DNA from: a virus
Length of the DNA: 64,000 nt
Virus record (IMG/VR): IMGVR_UViG_3300042543_000704
Span: 1-64,000 of that record
Strand: one strand, 5' to 3'
Shown piece by piece: positions 18,673 through 26,353 of the stretch. Numbering within the stretch: the first letter of the stretch is position 1; each line of letters starts with the position of its first letter. The notes beneath the pieces were generated by a model. It had not been told where the DNA came from. It ran no database searches and saw nothing but the letters and a program-made list of their open reading frames with translations. The position numbers and the translations under genes were made by a program.

Positions 18673-18990
18673 TTAGGCGGAAGGGCCTGGTTGGGGTGGA
18701 TTCATGAAGTTCTGGAAATTTGCTAGGCCTCCCATGACGTCCTCGAAATACCTCCTGTTTTTCGGATCCTTTGCAGCTTCACCGAACTCCCCAAACCCGC
18801 CAACTTGATCAAAGGTGCGAGACTGTTGCTTCTGCGGCAATCCGGCGGTGTGTGTAATGGCGCCCGTATCTCCGAAGCTGCCGGTATCGTTTTGCTCTGT
18901 CCGCTTGCGAGCCGCATTCGCAAGCGCGTAGTTAAGGGTCCGCTGACGAGCCTCACCCTTCGACCCTGGCCCTGTGAGCTGAAACGCCAC
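18673..18990 (-). CDS. Small virion-block protein, unknown
   Basis: A 105-residue polar protein (KGEARQRTLNYALANAARKR; DQVGGFGEFGEAAKDPKNRR) with a Pro-rich end. It lies 43 bases after the large 19034 gene in the direction of transcription. No family recognised. Confidence 0.55.
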   Translation of the reverse strand: MAFQLTGPGSKGEARQRTLNYALANAARKRTEQNDTGSFGDTGAITHTAGLPQKQQSRTFDQVGGFGEFGEAAKDPKNRRYFEDVMGGLANFQNFMNPPQPGPSA

Positions 18991-19033
18991 TGCAGATACT
19001 CGCCTTTGGGTAGTCTAGGAGGAATCATTTTGG

Positions 19034-21505
19034 CTAGAAAACCCTGTTCCTGCTTCTGAGTTGAGCGAGTAGCCCGAGACTTTCCAACTCTTCCTGCGTG
19101 GCCGGCAATTCATCTCTGCCTAGTGGGCGGATGGAGGGTTCAATCTGTTCCCTCCCGTAAGTCGAGGCAGAGGGATTTACGCGTGAGGCGGGGAAGAACT
19201 CTCCCTGTTGGGTGGATGCATTTCCGACTCCTGCGCGTGGCACGCTTGCGGCCCGGCGCGCCATATAGTCTGCCACTTCGTCGATGTAGCTTGGAGTGTA
19301 TTGGCCGCCCAAGTCGCTCACTGGTAGAGACATCTGGCCCGATTGACGCAGTATCCTCCTGGCGGCCTCTGCTTGAGGATGGGCTTCATTGAGATTGATC
19401 CCCAGCTGCACGACTCTCGGGTCCACTCGAGGTGCTGCCGTGGACCGCTCGAAGCCTTGAGGTCTCCAGGTCTTCCAGAATTCGTTTGGTGATGACTGCC
19501 CTGCCGAGGGGGTTTCCGTCGCCGCGCCAGTGAGGGGGGCAAGGAGGTCTCGCCGGGCCCCGCCGGAGGAGCCCAATACCTCCTGCTCGAGGATTCTCCT
19601 TGCGTGGCTGCCCGGTCGGAACAGATGAGACAGCCTTGGATCCCCTTGGATCTGTTCTGCTGTCAGGCGTCCACTCGCAAGCATCGGAGCAATGACGTCC
19701 CTGATCCCATCGGCAGTCCTCGGGCTTTGCATGAAAGCCCCCTTGCCAAGCCGATTTAATGTGCCCTCGAACCCCGATTCGTACTGGCTCATTCCGCCAC
19801 GTCGTGACCCAAATTCCTCTCCCCTGATTCGCTCAAGGGGCGTGGGCATAAGGAATGAAGGCCCCTCCGCCCGCTCCTGCAAGGGCAGGAATCGGCCTGT
19901 GTAAGTGCCGCCTCGGTCAACCTCGGGCACTATCGATTGAAGAAGCTGGCCATCTTTGTAGACGTCAAGCCGACCTCCAAACGAATTCATTGGCCGACCC
20001 GTCTCGCTGTCGATGTCGGCAGACTGCTGCCTGAGCATGGCAACACGCGCTTTCAATCCCTCAGGGGAAACACTCAGCAAGGGGGTGTCAGCCGAGACAA
20101 TTTCAAATCCTTCGTCAGACTTCGTCAACAAAGCAGCAAGGCTTACAGGGCGATCAGCCTGCGGCGCAAGTCTTGTCCGGACCTGTAACTGGGGGATGCT
20201 GTTTAGCTCTGCCCTGATGAAGTCGTCGTCTCGATTTAGTGGAAGGCCGACCCTGTATGCCTGCTCAGGAACCTGCTTCACGTAGTCACCATAGGGGCCT
20301 CTCATCGCGATATCACGCGTCATCGTGAGTGGCTCGTCGCCATCCATCGGTGCAAAGATTGGCTTGCCGTCTAAATGGCCGATAAGGGTTCCATCTGGTT
20401 CCGAGAGGGGCTTGAACCGACCGTTGCGCCACGCTTGAATCAGCGCCGATCTCGGCATTATTGGGGTTTTGGCCTCTTCTTGAATTTCCCTGACGCGCTC
20501 TCCAAGTAGGACGTCTTTTGTTCGCTCGAACGCGGCAGTGCTATCCGGATTCGGTGTTGCCTGGTCGACAGCGATTTGCGGGTCTATCATTGTTCTCCTT
20601 GCGATCCCATCAGCGCCGACGACGACGATTGGTTCCAGGGAGTTCAATGCCGCCTCAGTTCCAATTGCTCTTTGTCGCAGCGAGATCGTCCCAGGATCTT
20701 GAGACCTAAACCCCAACGCATCGCCCGAAAGGCGTTCATTTTCCAGTGACTCACTGGCATAGCGCCCCCTGGCTGCTAAGGGCGTGTCTGACGGAAGGCC
20801 GGTTTTCCAGTCGATGGGAAATGTTTCGACTGGCGCCCCTCCCGAGTAATCCATGGACACCCGATCTCTGTATAACGGGGTCCGAGGGGCTTCACTGAGG
20901 AATTCGCGGTAGAAATCAATCCGGGCGGGGTCTTGGTCCAGTCCAAGGCTCCGATTTCTGGAGTCGGGGGAGCTAAGTCCAAGGGACGTGGTTTTCGGGT
21001 AGCCGCGCTTCGCTTCAGCAGGGGAGGGGGTCAAGAATTCACCCCTGCTTATGAGCTCTTTCCTGGTGTTTTTCCCTGTAATCGAGGGATCGACGACCGT
21101 TACAGAATCAGCAATCCCCGAAATTAGGCTTGCCAGCGAGCTTTTTAAGGGAGTTCGCTCTGGGGTGTCTTCAGGCTCGTAAAAGGGGCGCGACACGCTA
21201 GAAACATTGTTTGGCCGCTGTCCTAGTTCCTCTTCGGAGGGCGTAAACCACCTTCCTTGGGCCACGCTTCCGCGGTCAGCCAGTGGAGGTTCGTAGGGGA
21301 TGACAGAAATCGGTTCGATGCTGCGATTTCCACCCAGGTAGGCCTCCGTGACGGGGAAAGCTACTTCCTGTCTTGTCCCGTCTGGACGAGGTAAGCCAAA
21401 AACTCCCCCACCAACGGTCTTGAATTTGCGTCGCCCTGCTACTTCGAGCCCATTCCACCTGTCGGGCAAGCGACCTGGAGAACCAAAAAACCCTGATTGC
21501 ACCAC
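19034..21505 (-). CDS. Large Pro/Arg-rich virion protein
   Basis: An 823-residue protein starting at GTG 21505. It is rich in Pro, Arg, Ser and Asp, lacks transmembrane segments, and contains many short loops of the type GxxIRxVIAPMLASGRLTAE and RRILRQSGQMSLPVSDLGGQ. I see no enzyme motif. As the second gene of the leftward block and by far the largest non-repetitive one, it may be a tail or internal virion protein. No tape-measure signature (long helices) is visible. Confidence 0.6.
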   Translation of the reverse strand: MVQSGFFGSPGRLPDRWNGLEVAGRRKFKTVGGGVFGLPRPDGTRQEVAFPVTEAYLGGNRSIEPISVIPYEPPLADRGSVAQGRWFTPSEEELGQRPNNVSSVSRPFYEPEDTPERTPLKSSLASLISGIADSVTVVDPSITGKNTRKELISRGEFLTPSPAEAKRGYPKTTSLGLSSPDSRNRSLGLDQDPARIDFYREFLSEAPRTPLYRDRVSMDYSGGAPVETFPIDWKTGLPSDTPLAARGRYASESLENERLSGDALGFRSQDPGTISLRQRAIGTEAALNSLEPIVVVGADGIARRTMIDPQIAVDQATPNPDSTAAFERTKDVLLGERVREIQEEAKTPIMPRSALIQAWRNGRFKPLSEPDGTLIGHLDGKPIFAPMDGDEPLTMTRDIAMRGPYGDYVKQVPEQAYRVGLPLNRDDDFIRAELNSIPQLQVRTRLAPQADRPVSLAALLTKSDEGFEIVSADTPLLSVSPEGLKARVAMLRQQSADIDSETGRPMNSFGGRLDVYKDGQLLQSIVPEVDRGGTYTGRFLPLQERAEGPSFLMPTPLERIRGEEFGSRRGGMSQYESGFEGTLNRLGKGAFMQSPRTADGIRDVIAPMLASGRLTAEQIQGDPRLSHLFRPGSHARRILEQEVLGSSGGARRDLLAPLTGAATETPSAGQSSPNEFWKTWRPQGFERSTAAPRVDPRVVQLGINLNEAHPQAEAARRILRQSGQMSLPVSDLGGQYTPSYIDEVADYMARRAASVPRAGVGNASTQQGEFFPASRVNPSASTYGREQIEPSIRPLGRDELPATQEELESLGLLAQLRSRNRVF

Positions 21506-21592
21506 GAATCGAGCGCGTCTTGCTGTCAGACCAGTCTATCGGGGTTGATTTTGTTGTCTTACGGGGACACGGGGCGCCAGGTTTTCCCTGAA

Positions 21593-22126
21593 TCAGCCCT
21601 TGCGTGACTCGTCTTCGGCCATTTGCTCGTCAATCTCTTTACGAGCGCTATTCATTTCGTTCTTGCTGCAGGTTCCGTGGCCGCATAACCCTCTTTCCTC
21701 CATGAAATAGCCATTCCCTTGCAGTATCCAGCGCATGCGTGCGGCATCGGCGGCCTCGCTAGTGTCTGGTGGGCGGCGGACCGCGCGGAGCTCCTCAGCA
21801 AGCCTTTGTTGCCCCTTTTCCATCAGGAACTTTGCGCACTCTTCCAGTTCTTCTTCGCGAGCTCGTTGCAGCGCGGCCTTTGCGGTCATAGGGGTTGCTT
21901 TGATGGGAGCTGCCGCCTCAGCCCATGGAACGGGGAACAGGCGTGAATCGTCATGCCCAGGGACCCGCCCTGCGAAAGCGGACAGGCCGCCAGGCACCGC
22001 AGCAGCCCCTCTTCCTGCGCTTCTTTCTGTGGGGCGACGCCAGCCCTGTCGTCCGGATTCCACAGCCCAGAAGTGATCCGGCGAATTAGGGGGATTCGTT
22101 GGGTGCTGGGGTTTTGGATCGGTCAT
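21593..22126 (-). CDS. First gene of leftward block; RWIL-GNGYF domain protein
   Basis: A 177-residue protein. I chose ATG 22126 because a GGAG lies eight bases upstream and because the promoter at 22179-22207 excludes the longer frame starting at 22321; ATG 22159 is the other option. A charged helix (LQRAREEELEECAKFLMEKG) precedes DAARMRWILQGNGYF, which closely matches DAIRFRWILRGNGYF in the 59558 gene on the other arm. A CGHGTC pair follows. Possibly a small regulator; function unknown. Confidence 0.6.
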   Translation of the reverse strand: MTDPKPQHPTNPPNSPDHFWAVESGRQGWRRPTERSAGRGAAAVPGGLSAFAGRVPGHDDSRLFPVPWAEAAAPIKATPMTAKAALQRAREEELEECAKFLMEKGQQRLAEELRAVRRPPDTSEAADAARMRWILQGNGYFMEERGLCGHGTCSKNEMNSARKEIDEQMAEDESRKG

Positions 22127-22178
22127 TGGGGCTGCTCCGATGGTTGGCTGCGCTTGCATGCTGTGTCGCGCACTGTGA

Positions 22179-22207
22179 ATTATAACGCCTTTCACCCCAT
22201 GAATCAA
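22179..22207 (-). promoter_or_regulatory. Leftward promoter of the virion block
   Basis: On the minus strand TTGATT (22207-22202) and TATAAT (22184-22179) are separated by exactly 17 bases. This is a near-perfect sigma-70-type promoter. It points at the 21593-22126 gene and the whole leftward block, with transcription expected from about 22172. Confidence 0.7.
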
Positions 22208-22268
22208 ACAACAGAAGCAAGCTCCCCTATGGAATTCTGAAAATTTTTTGCGGCGCGCCCCATACATT

Positions 22269-22302
22269 AAAAACCCCCCACGCAAAATGGGAACCTGGGA
22301 GG
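22269..22302 (-). terminator. Leftward hairpin terminator upstream of the left promoter
   Basis: On the minus strand CCTCCCA pairs with TGGGGGG across a 15-base loop and is followed by TTTTT. It would stop leftward readthrough before the virion promoter. Confidence 0.5.
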
Positions 22303-22320
22303 AAAAAAAAAGATTAGGCA

Positions 22321-22824
22321 TGTAGCGCCCCTGTCAGCAGCGGTAGCAAGCGCCGCGAGCGGAGCAGCGAGGGGGGATACGTGCCTTGCCGCAACGCGTA
22401 GCAGCAGGTCGCGTAGCTAATGCATAGCAGCAGCTAGCGCCAATGCAGCGGATGCAGCAGCAGCAGCGATAGCTGCGGCATGCGCTATGCCTCCCTGGTT
22501 CCTTTTATCCTTTCTATACTTTTGCTACACTCCCTATACTACGCTCTACTCTTATACTCTACCCTCACTATCTCTATCTTACCCTTACATCTCTTATCCT
22601 CCCCTTCCCTTGCAGCACCTGCTATCTCTCGCTTCCCTAGCTCCCTACACTACACTCTCACTCCCGCTCCCACTCGCACACACTCACGCACGCAGCGCGG
22701 TTGCACTACTCGTGATCACATCATCAGTGAAACAACTCAGCAGTGCACACTATCTGTTGAGAAGCATAGCGCTTTCACGGGAGATAAGCGCCCGACAACT
22801 ACTGCTATTGCAGCAGCAACCTCA
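22321..22824. other. Non-coding divergence hub: GCAGCA-rich stretch and pyrimidine-rich tract
   Basis: No convincing gene lies here. Bases 22321-22480 are rich in GCAGCA and TAGC repeats. Bases about 22490-22680 have a plus strand almost free of G and dominated by C and T. The first TCAGCAGTGCACAC element follows at 22737. Frames are open across the tract, but their translations are Leu/Ser/Tyr low complexity and no start fits. The region could be an origin, a transcription control hub or a structured DNA segment. Confidence 0.6.
22737..22750 (+). promoter_or_regulatory. TCAGCAGTG element, copy 1
   Basis: TCAGCAGTGCACAC followed by TATCTGTTG; 88 bases upstream of the 22825 start. First of ten copies in the right arm. 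Confidence 0.7.
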
Positions 22825-22902
22825 ATGGCTACCGAAGCTCTTGTCACCTTTACCGCCATTGCCGTCATGGCATGGCTGGCCCACCGTGGCGCATCCGCCT
22901 GA
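22825..22902 (+). CDS. Very small hydrophobic protein
   Basis: A 25-residue frame (MATEALVTFTAIAVMAWLAH ...) that would form one short membrane helix. It lies between element copy 1 and a hairpin terminator that starts nine bases after the stop, so it has its own transcription unit. It is too short for any family claim. Confidence 0.45.
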   Translation: MATEALVTFTAIAVMAWLAHRGASA

Positions 22903-22910
22903 CCTCACAC

Positions 22911-22943
22911 GCCCCGCTCGGAATTATCCGGGTGGGGCTTTTC
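22911..22943 (+). terminator. GC-rich hairpin terminator
   Basis: GCCCCGCTCGG pairs with CCGGGTGGGGC around a short loop and is followed by TTTT. It is followed at once by element copy 2. Confidence 0.8.
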
Positions 22944-22956
22944 TTATTGGACCTTC

Positions 22957-22970
22957 TCAGCAGTGCACGC
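22957..22970 (+). promoter_or_regulatory. TCAGCAGTG element, copy 2
   Basis: TCAGCAGTGCACGC then CACTGCTTCG; here GCAGTG and CACTGC form an inverted repeat. 28 bases upstream of the 22985 start. Confidence 0.7.
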
Positions 22971-22984
22971 CACTGCTTCGATTC

Positions 22985-23308
22985 ATGTCTACTACTCATA
23001 CCCTGACGCTCCGCACCAATCGCCCCGCCCCTGGACAGCTTGAGCTGTTACCTGGGTGCGGAGATCGCGGCACCTGTGTCGCAACGGTTGCATTTCGCGT
23101 TGAGCCAGCACAAGGTGATGGCGATCCCTACGCGGAAGTGATTGTTACTGGTCACCTCGGTGCCAGCTCCGCTCCGCCTCCAGATGGCTTCTTTGTGCCT
23201 GAGTCGGAAGACCCTGAAATTAGCTACCTTTTCGAGGAAAAGGACTTTCTTCTCGAGGCACGCGCTTACTGGCGTCAGCTCCTATCACTCGGATTCCGCC
23301 CCGAGTGA
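22985..23308 (+). CDS. Small protein, unknown (right-arm monocistron)
   Basis: A 107-residue protein. I chose ATG 22985, which lies just after element copy 2; the longer frame upstream runs through the non-coding hub. Beta-type segments (THTLTLRTNRPAPG, AEVIVTGHLG) are followed by an acidic helix (EEKDFLLEARAYWRQLLSLG). A terminator follows. Unknown function; small early phage proteins of this kind often act on host targets, which is not shown here. Confidence 0.6.
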   Translation: MSTTHTLTLRTNRPAPGQLELLPGCGDRGTCVATVAFRVEPAQGDGDPYAEVIVTGHLGASSAPPPDGFFVPESEDPEISYLFEEKDFLLEARAYWRQLLSLGFRPE

Positions 23309-23315
23309 TCCCTTT

Positions 23316-23348
23316 GCCCCTGGTCCTTTACTGGATCAGGGGCTTTTC
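23316..23348 (+). terminator. Hairpin terminator
   Basis: GCCCCTGGTCC pairs with GGATCAGGGGC and is followed by TTTT, eight bases after the 23308 stop. Confidence 0.75.
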
Positions 23349-23360
23349 TGGTGACCTCTC

Positions 23361-23374
23361 TCAGCAGTGCACAC
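23361..23374 (+). promoter_or_regulatory. TCAGCAGTG element, copy 3
   Basis: TCAGCAGTGCACAC then CACTGCTTCG; 28 bases upstream of the 23389 start, the same spacing as copy 2. Confidence 0.7.
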
Positions 23375-23388
23375 CACTGCTTCGTTCC

Positions 23389-23541
23389 ATGGCTACCCAA
23401 ATATGGGTCCACGTCTACCTCGATAACGGCGACCTCTACACGGAGGTCCCGGTCGTCAGCCACGAGGCTGCCGGCACGATCTCCCGCCGCTGGGAGATCG
23501 AAGGTTTCGACACTGAAGTCGTGACCTGCTCGGACCACTAG
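23389..23541 (+). CDS. 50-residue acidic protein, unknown
   Basis: Begins at ATG 23389 directly after element copy 3 (MATQIWVHVYLDNGDLYTEV ...). It looks like a small beta-rich domain with one Cys near the end. The stop overlaps the first hairpin of a double-hairpin terminator. Unknown function. Confidence 0.55.
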   Translation: MATQIWVHVYLDNGDLYTEVPVVSHEAAGTISRRWEIEGFDTEVVTCSDH

Positions 23542-23599
23542 TGCCACATCTGGCACCCCCTACCCCGCCCCGCTTGGAGTCATCCGAGTGGGGCTTTTT
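23541..23599 (+). terminator. Double-hairpin terminator
   Basis: A short hairpin GTGCCA-CATC-TGGCAC (23541-23556) is followed by GCCCCGCTTGG ... CCGAGTGGGGC and TTTTT. The same two-hairpin module recurs at 24054 and, in degraded form, at 24393. Confidence 0.8.
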
Positions 23600-23611
23600 C
23601 ACTGAGTCCAC

Positions 23612-23625
23612 TCAGCAGTGGACAC
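23612..23625 (+). promoter_or_regulatory. TCAGCAGTG element, copy 4
   Basis: TCAGCAGTGGACAC, one base off the consensus; 30 bases upstream of the 23642 start. Confidence 0.65.
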
Positions 23626-23641
23626 CACCTTCTTCGTTTCT

Positions 23642-23860
23642 ATGTCCCTTACATCCCTTTCCGATTTCCAGCTCCATCAACTAGCCGACCAGCTCGCCGA
23701 CCAATACCGCCTCACGGAAGACTCATCCGTGGATGACCGCCTCATGGAGGTCTTCCGCGAAATGTCCCGCCGTGAGCACGCCACAGGTGACCACTCCATG
23801 CAGGCTTTCTTCGACACGTCCTACCGTGAGCAAGTAGCCGAAATCCCTGTCATCAACTGA
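23642..23860 (+). CDS. 72-residue helical protein, unknown
   Basis: Starts at ATG 23642. It is helical and acidic (FQLHQLADQLADQYRLTEDS; DRLMEVFREMSRREHATGDH). The next gene starts two bases after its stop, so the two share one transcript. Unknown function. Confidence 0.6.
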   Translation: MSLTSLSDFQLHQLADQLADQYRLTEDSSVDDRLMEVFREMSRREHATGDHSMQAFFDTSYREQVAEIPVIN

Positions 23861-23862
23861 TT

Positions 23863-24054
23863 ATGAGCATCAACCACGCCTGGATGGGCTCCGCGATCGA
23901 ATGCATGCACATGCGTGCTATCGATACCGATGGAGACTACCGATCCCATCCCGACTACAACGCCGGATGGAATCTCTTCTCCTCCTCCTCCTTCATGCCC
24001 GTAGGGGACATGCTCCTCTCCCCAGAGGAGGATGATCCCCGCTGGTACATCTAG
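23863..24054 (+). CDS. 63-residue protein, unknown
   Basis: Follows the previous gene after two bases. It is rich in Met, Ser, Asp, His and Trp (MSINHAWMGSAIECMHMRAI). Its stop overlaps a double-hairpin terminator. No family recognised. Confidence 0.5.
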   Translation: MSINHAWMGSAIECMHMRAIDTDGDYRSHPDYNAGWNLFSSSSFMPVGDMLLSPEEDDPRWYI

Positions 24055-24108
24055 TGCCACATCTGGCACCCCCTACCCCCGCCCCGCTCGGAACCATCCG
24101 GGTGGGGC
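24054..24108 (+). terminator. Double-hairpin terminator
   Basis: Same module as at 23541: GTGCCACATCTGGCAC, then GCCCCGCTCGG ... CCGGGTGGGGC. The T-run is weak (TATTCTT). Confidence 0.7.
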
Positions 24109-24139
24109 TATTCTTCCCCATCCTCCCCCCTGGTGACCT

Positions 24140-24385
24140 GTGAACGTCAAAGAGTTGATCCAGTTATTACGCAAGCATCCTCCTGAAATGCGAGTCATCG
24201 TCGATGGCTACGAAGGCGGCTACGACGCTGGCTTTGAAGCCGTATACGACGACATTAGAGGCCTCGAAGTCGAGAATATCGCCTTGAATGCCCACGAAGA
24301 CGGGTATTGCGGACCACATTCCGACGCAGGCGACTCCCCTGGCGAGGCCGCCCTCCGCCTCGTCCCTGCAAGAGAGCCTCTCTAG
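24140..24385 (+). CDS. 81-residue conserved-type acidic protein
   Basis: Starts at GTG 24140. The opening VKELIQLLRKHPPEMRVIVD followed by GYEGGYDAGFEAV resembles small bacterial and phage proteins with a KELIxxLxxxPxDxxV start and an EGGYDD-type motif. No element precedes it, and it follows a terminator by 32 bases. Biochemical role unknown. Confidence 0.6.
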   Translation: MNVKELIQLLRKHPPEMRVIVDGYEGGYDAGFEAVYDDIRGLEVENIALNAHEDGYCGPHSDAGDSPGEAALRLVPAREPL

Positions 24386-24392
24386 CGCCTAC

Positions 24393-24452
24393 TACCACAT
24401 CTGGCACCCCCTACCCCGCCCCATCCGGCTATCCCCCGGGTGGGGCTTTTTT
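24393..24452 (+). terminator. Hairpin terminator, degraded double module
   Basis: A remnant of the first hairpin (CCACATCTGGCAC) precedes GCCCCATCCGG ... CCGGGTGGGGC and TTTTTT. Confidence 0.75.
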
Positions 24453-24463
24453 AGTGAGCCTTC

Positions 24464-24476
24464 TCAGCAGTGCCAC
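24464..24476 (+). promoter_or_regulatory. TCAGCAGTG element, copy 5
   Basis: TCAGCAGTGCCAC then CTGCTG; here CAGCAG and CTGCTG pair as a stem with a six-base loop. 68 bases upstream of 24532. Confidence 0.65.
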
Positions 24477-24531
24477 CTGCTGTCTACGGCTCACATCCCT
24501 TCGCCCCGGTTAGCAACCGGGCTACCCCTCA

Positions 24532-24801
24532 ATGACCGAGAACAACCTTCATTCTCTGTCTATTGATCTACGCTTGCTCGCAAGGGCAAGCATCTGGACC
24601 TGCCCCTCCACTGGGCGGGTCCTCCAAGGCTCTATCGATCGCAAAATCGAAGCCCTCCGTGAGGTCATCCTTGATGCCCTCTGGGCCAAGCAAGATGGCC
24701 TCACCATCACCCAGCAGATGGTCGCCGCGGTCACCACAGCACGCACCCTCTGCCTCGATAATCAGCAAACGCTTCGCCAGCTGCGGCGAGCGGCTGCCTG
24801 A
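24532..24801 (+). CDS. 89-residue helical protein, unknown
   Basis: Starts at ATG 24532. It is helical and slightly basic (SIDRKIEALREVILDALWAK; CLDNQQTLRQLRRAAA). It lies alone between element copies 5 and 6. Unknown function. Confidence 0.55.
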   Translation: MTENNLHSLSIDLRLLARASIWTCPSTGRVLQGSIDRKIEALREVILDALWAKQDGLTITQQMVAAVTTARTLCLDNQQTLRQLRRAAA

Positions 24802-24861
24802 TGTATCTTCTGGGGTGTCATACCTGGCACTCCTCCCTTTAGTCCTATTCACTGAGCCAAA

Positions 24862-24875
24862 TCAGCAGTGCACAC
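24862..24875 (+). promoter_or_regulatory. TCAGCAGTG element, copy 6
   Basis: TCAGCAGTGCACAC then CGCCTGTTGTG; CAGCAG and CTGTTG can pair over a ten-base loop. 54 bases upstream of 24916. Confidence 0.7.
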
Positions 24876-24915
24876 CGCCTGTTGTGCGGCTCAATACCCC
24901 TCACCAGAAATCCCC

Positions 24916-25479
24916 ATGTCCACTGCCACCAAGTCCAAACCTTCCTCTACCGCCACCCCCGTGGCGCCTGAGGCTCCCGAAGAACAGCCCATCTTTGGCA
25001 TCTACGAAGAGCTCGTCGCTGAGCTCGAAGCCGCCAAGGCGAGAATCACTGAGCTGGAGTCCTCAGGCGAACAGCTCAATCAAATCCTTTGGCTCCAAAA
25101 GACTCCCCCCAAGGGCTCTCGCCGGGGCTTCACTGACGGCGGCACGCCCTTTATTGAGTTTGGTGCCCAATTTGCGACTTTCAACAAGAAGACCAATTCC
25201 AGGGTCTTCGGCGCCCGGAAGTTCTTCACCGCATACGGCGAACTCGCTGAGACCATCGGTGAATTCTTCAACACAGACGATCGCCTCGTGCGCATCACTG
25301 CATACGAGCGCCCCTGGCACGGCACTGTTGCCGGTCCAGAAGGCCCTGTAAGCACCCGCAACACCGAATGGATCGTTGTGTCCTTCCAGTCCGTCGCAAG
25401 GCTGGATAACCCCGCTCCAATGAGCGAGCCCGAGGCTCCCTTCTCGGGTGAGCCCACCTCAGAGGAAGTTCCCTTCTGA
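24916..25479 (+). CDS. Possible ssDNA-binding (OB-fold-like) protein
   Basis: A 187-residue protein from ATG 24916. A Ser/Thr/Pro-rich N-terminus and a short coiled coil (ELVAELEAAKARITELESSG) lead into a beta-rich core (FIEFGAQFATFNKKT; TAYGELAETIGEFFNTDDRL; TEWIVVSFQSVA). It ends in an acidic tail with a terminal Phe (EPTSEEVPF), as in SSB proteins that recruit partners. The core resembles an OB fold, but the match is weak. It is likely part of early DNA metabolism; a second SSB-like gene lies at 42513. Confidence 0.45.
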   Translation: MSTATKSKPSSTATPVAPEAPEEQPIFGIYEELVAELEAAKARITELESSGEQLNQILWLQKTPPKGSRRGFTDGGTPFIEFGAQFATFNKKTNSRVFGARKFFTAYGELAETIGEFFNTDDRLVRITAYERPWHGTVAGPEGPVSTRNTEWIVVSFQSVARLDNPAPMSEPEAPFSGEPTSEEVPF

Positions 25480-25489
25480 GGTACATCCA

Positions 25490-25512
25490 GGCCCCATCCA
25501 CCCGGGTGGGGC
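25490..25512 (+). terminator. Hairpin after the 24916 gene
   Basis: GGCCCCA and TGGGGCC form a seven-base stem, ten bases after the stop. There is no T-run, so it may be a weak terminator or an RNA-stabilising hairpin. Confidence 0.4.
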
Positions 25513-25537
25513 CCTAATCCATCCAGCGGCCCCTTCC

Positions 25538-25672
25538 ATGGCCGTCGCTCGACCTCTCCTGGAGTCCGTGACCATCAAGCAATTACGTGTCCTAGCGCTC
25601 TTACAGAGCCGTGCCGGGCGACTTGCTAGCCATGGCATGCGGGCTAACCTCCTCTCAATTCTTTTCTTATGA
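25538..25672 (+). CDS. 44-residue Rho-N/SAP-like micro-protein
   Basis: From ATG 25538. The segment TIKQLRVLALLQSRAGRLAS resembles the helix-extended-helix of SAP or Rho N-terminal domains, seen also in the genes at 27395 and 28870. Its stop overlaps the next start by four bases (ATGA). It may be a remnant or a minimal nucleic-acid-binding peptide. Confidence 0.4.
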   Translation: MAVARPLLESVTIKQLRVLALLQSRAGRLASHGMRANLLSILFL

Positions 25673-26313
25673 CCACCCTCACCAAGAACACCGACCTCCT
25701 CAAACAGGAGGTCCGCGAACGCATCACGGCGGATGCCGTCGTCCAGGGTAATTACTGGTCAGACGGCAAAGGCTGCTTCATCGGGTGCTTGACTTATTCA
25801 GGCGACCCCACTCCTGCTGTGGAGCGATTTGGGCTCACTGAGTCCATTCTTCGCATCGCGGAACGCATCTTTGAATCTCTTCCGCTTGAGGAAGCTAAGG
25901 AATTCTTCTTCGACTTTGCCGACGCCGTGGCTATGGACGGTAAAGACCTCTCCTTGATCCATTGGGTCTTCCTCGGTGAAACCCTAAGAAATCTCCCTCA
26001 TCAGCGGCCCGGAATCCAGGCCGTTATTGACCCAGTTATTAATGGCATGGATTTACTGGCTTCTGGCAACGTCTGGGAGAAAGAAGCCTGTGCCGCCTCC
26101 GGTGACGCCGCCTGGGCCGCCTCCTGCGCCGCCGGTGACGCCGCCGGTGACGCCGCCTGGGCCGCCTCCTGCGCCGCCTGGGCCGCCTCCTGTGCCGCCT
26201 CCGGTGACGCCGCCTGGGCCGCCTCCTGCGCCGCCGGTGACGCCGAAACTCGCCGGCAGCGGGAATCCCTGTTGCGGCTCATTCGAGAGGCGCCTGTTGT
26301 GACCCCTTCCTGA
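25669..26313 (+). CDS. Protein with Ala/Trp/Cys tandem repeats; paralogue of 63057 gene
   Basis: A 214-residue protein. The N-terminal half (GKDLSLIHWVFLGETLRNLP, VIDPVINGMDLLASGNVW) is clearly related to the 63057 gene (GKDLSLVLWQFLSAEIACLS). From about residue 140 it consists of GDAAWAASCAA repeats coded by 26085-26255, then a short basic helix. AAWAA-type repeats occur in phage and bacterial proteins of unknown role. The copy number may vary between relatives. Confidence 0.6.
   Translation: MTTLTKNTDLLKQEVRERITADAVVQGNYWSDGKGCFIGCLTYSGDPTPAVERFGLTESILRIAERIFESLPLEEAKEFFFDFADAVAMDGKDLSLIHWVFLGETLRNLPHQRPGIQAVIDPVINGMDLLASGNVWEKEACAASGDAAWAASCAAGDAAGDAAWAASCAAWAASCAASGDAAWAASCAAGDAETRRQRESLLRLIREAPVVTPS
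26085..26255 (+). repeat. In-frame GC-rich tandem repeat
   Basis: Imperfect tandem units of about 21-36 bases built from GCCGCCTGGGCCGCC and GGTGACGCC, coding for Ala/Trp/Cys-rich repeats in the 25669 gene. GC content is far above that of its neighbours. Confidence 0.85.
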
Positions 26314-26353
26314 TCACCCCTGTCCTGCACCCTTTTCTGATGTCTACTCCTTC

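Noticed and set aside
22480-22824. Open plus-strand frames through the pyrimidine-rich tract
   Set aside because: Translations are Ser/Leu/Tyr low complexity produced by composition; the genes start only after the TCAGCAGTG elements.
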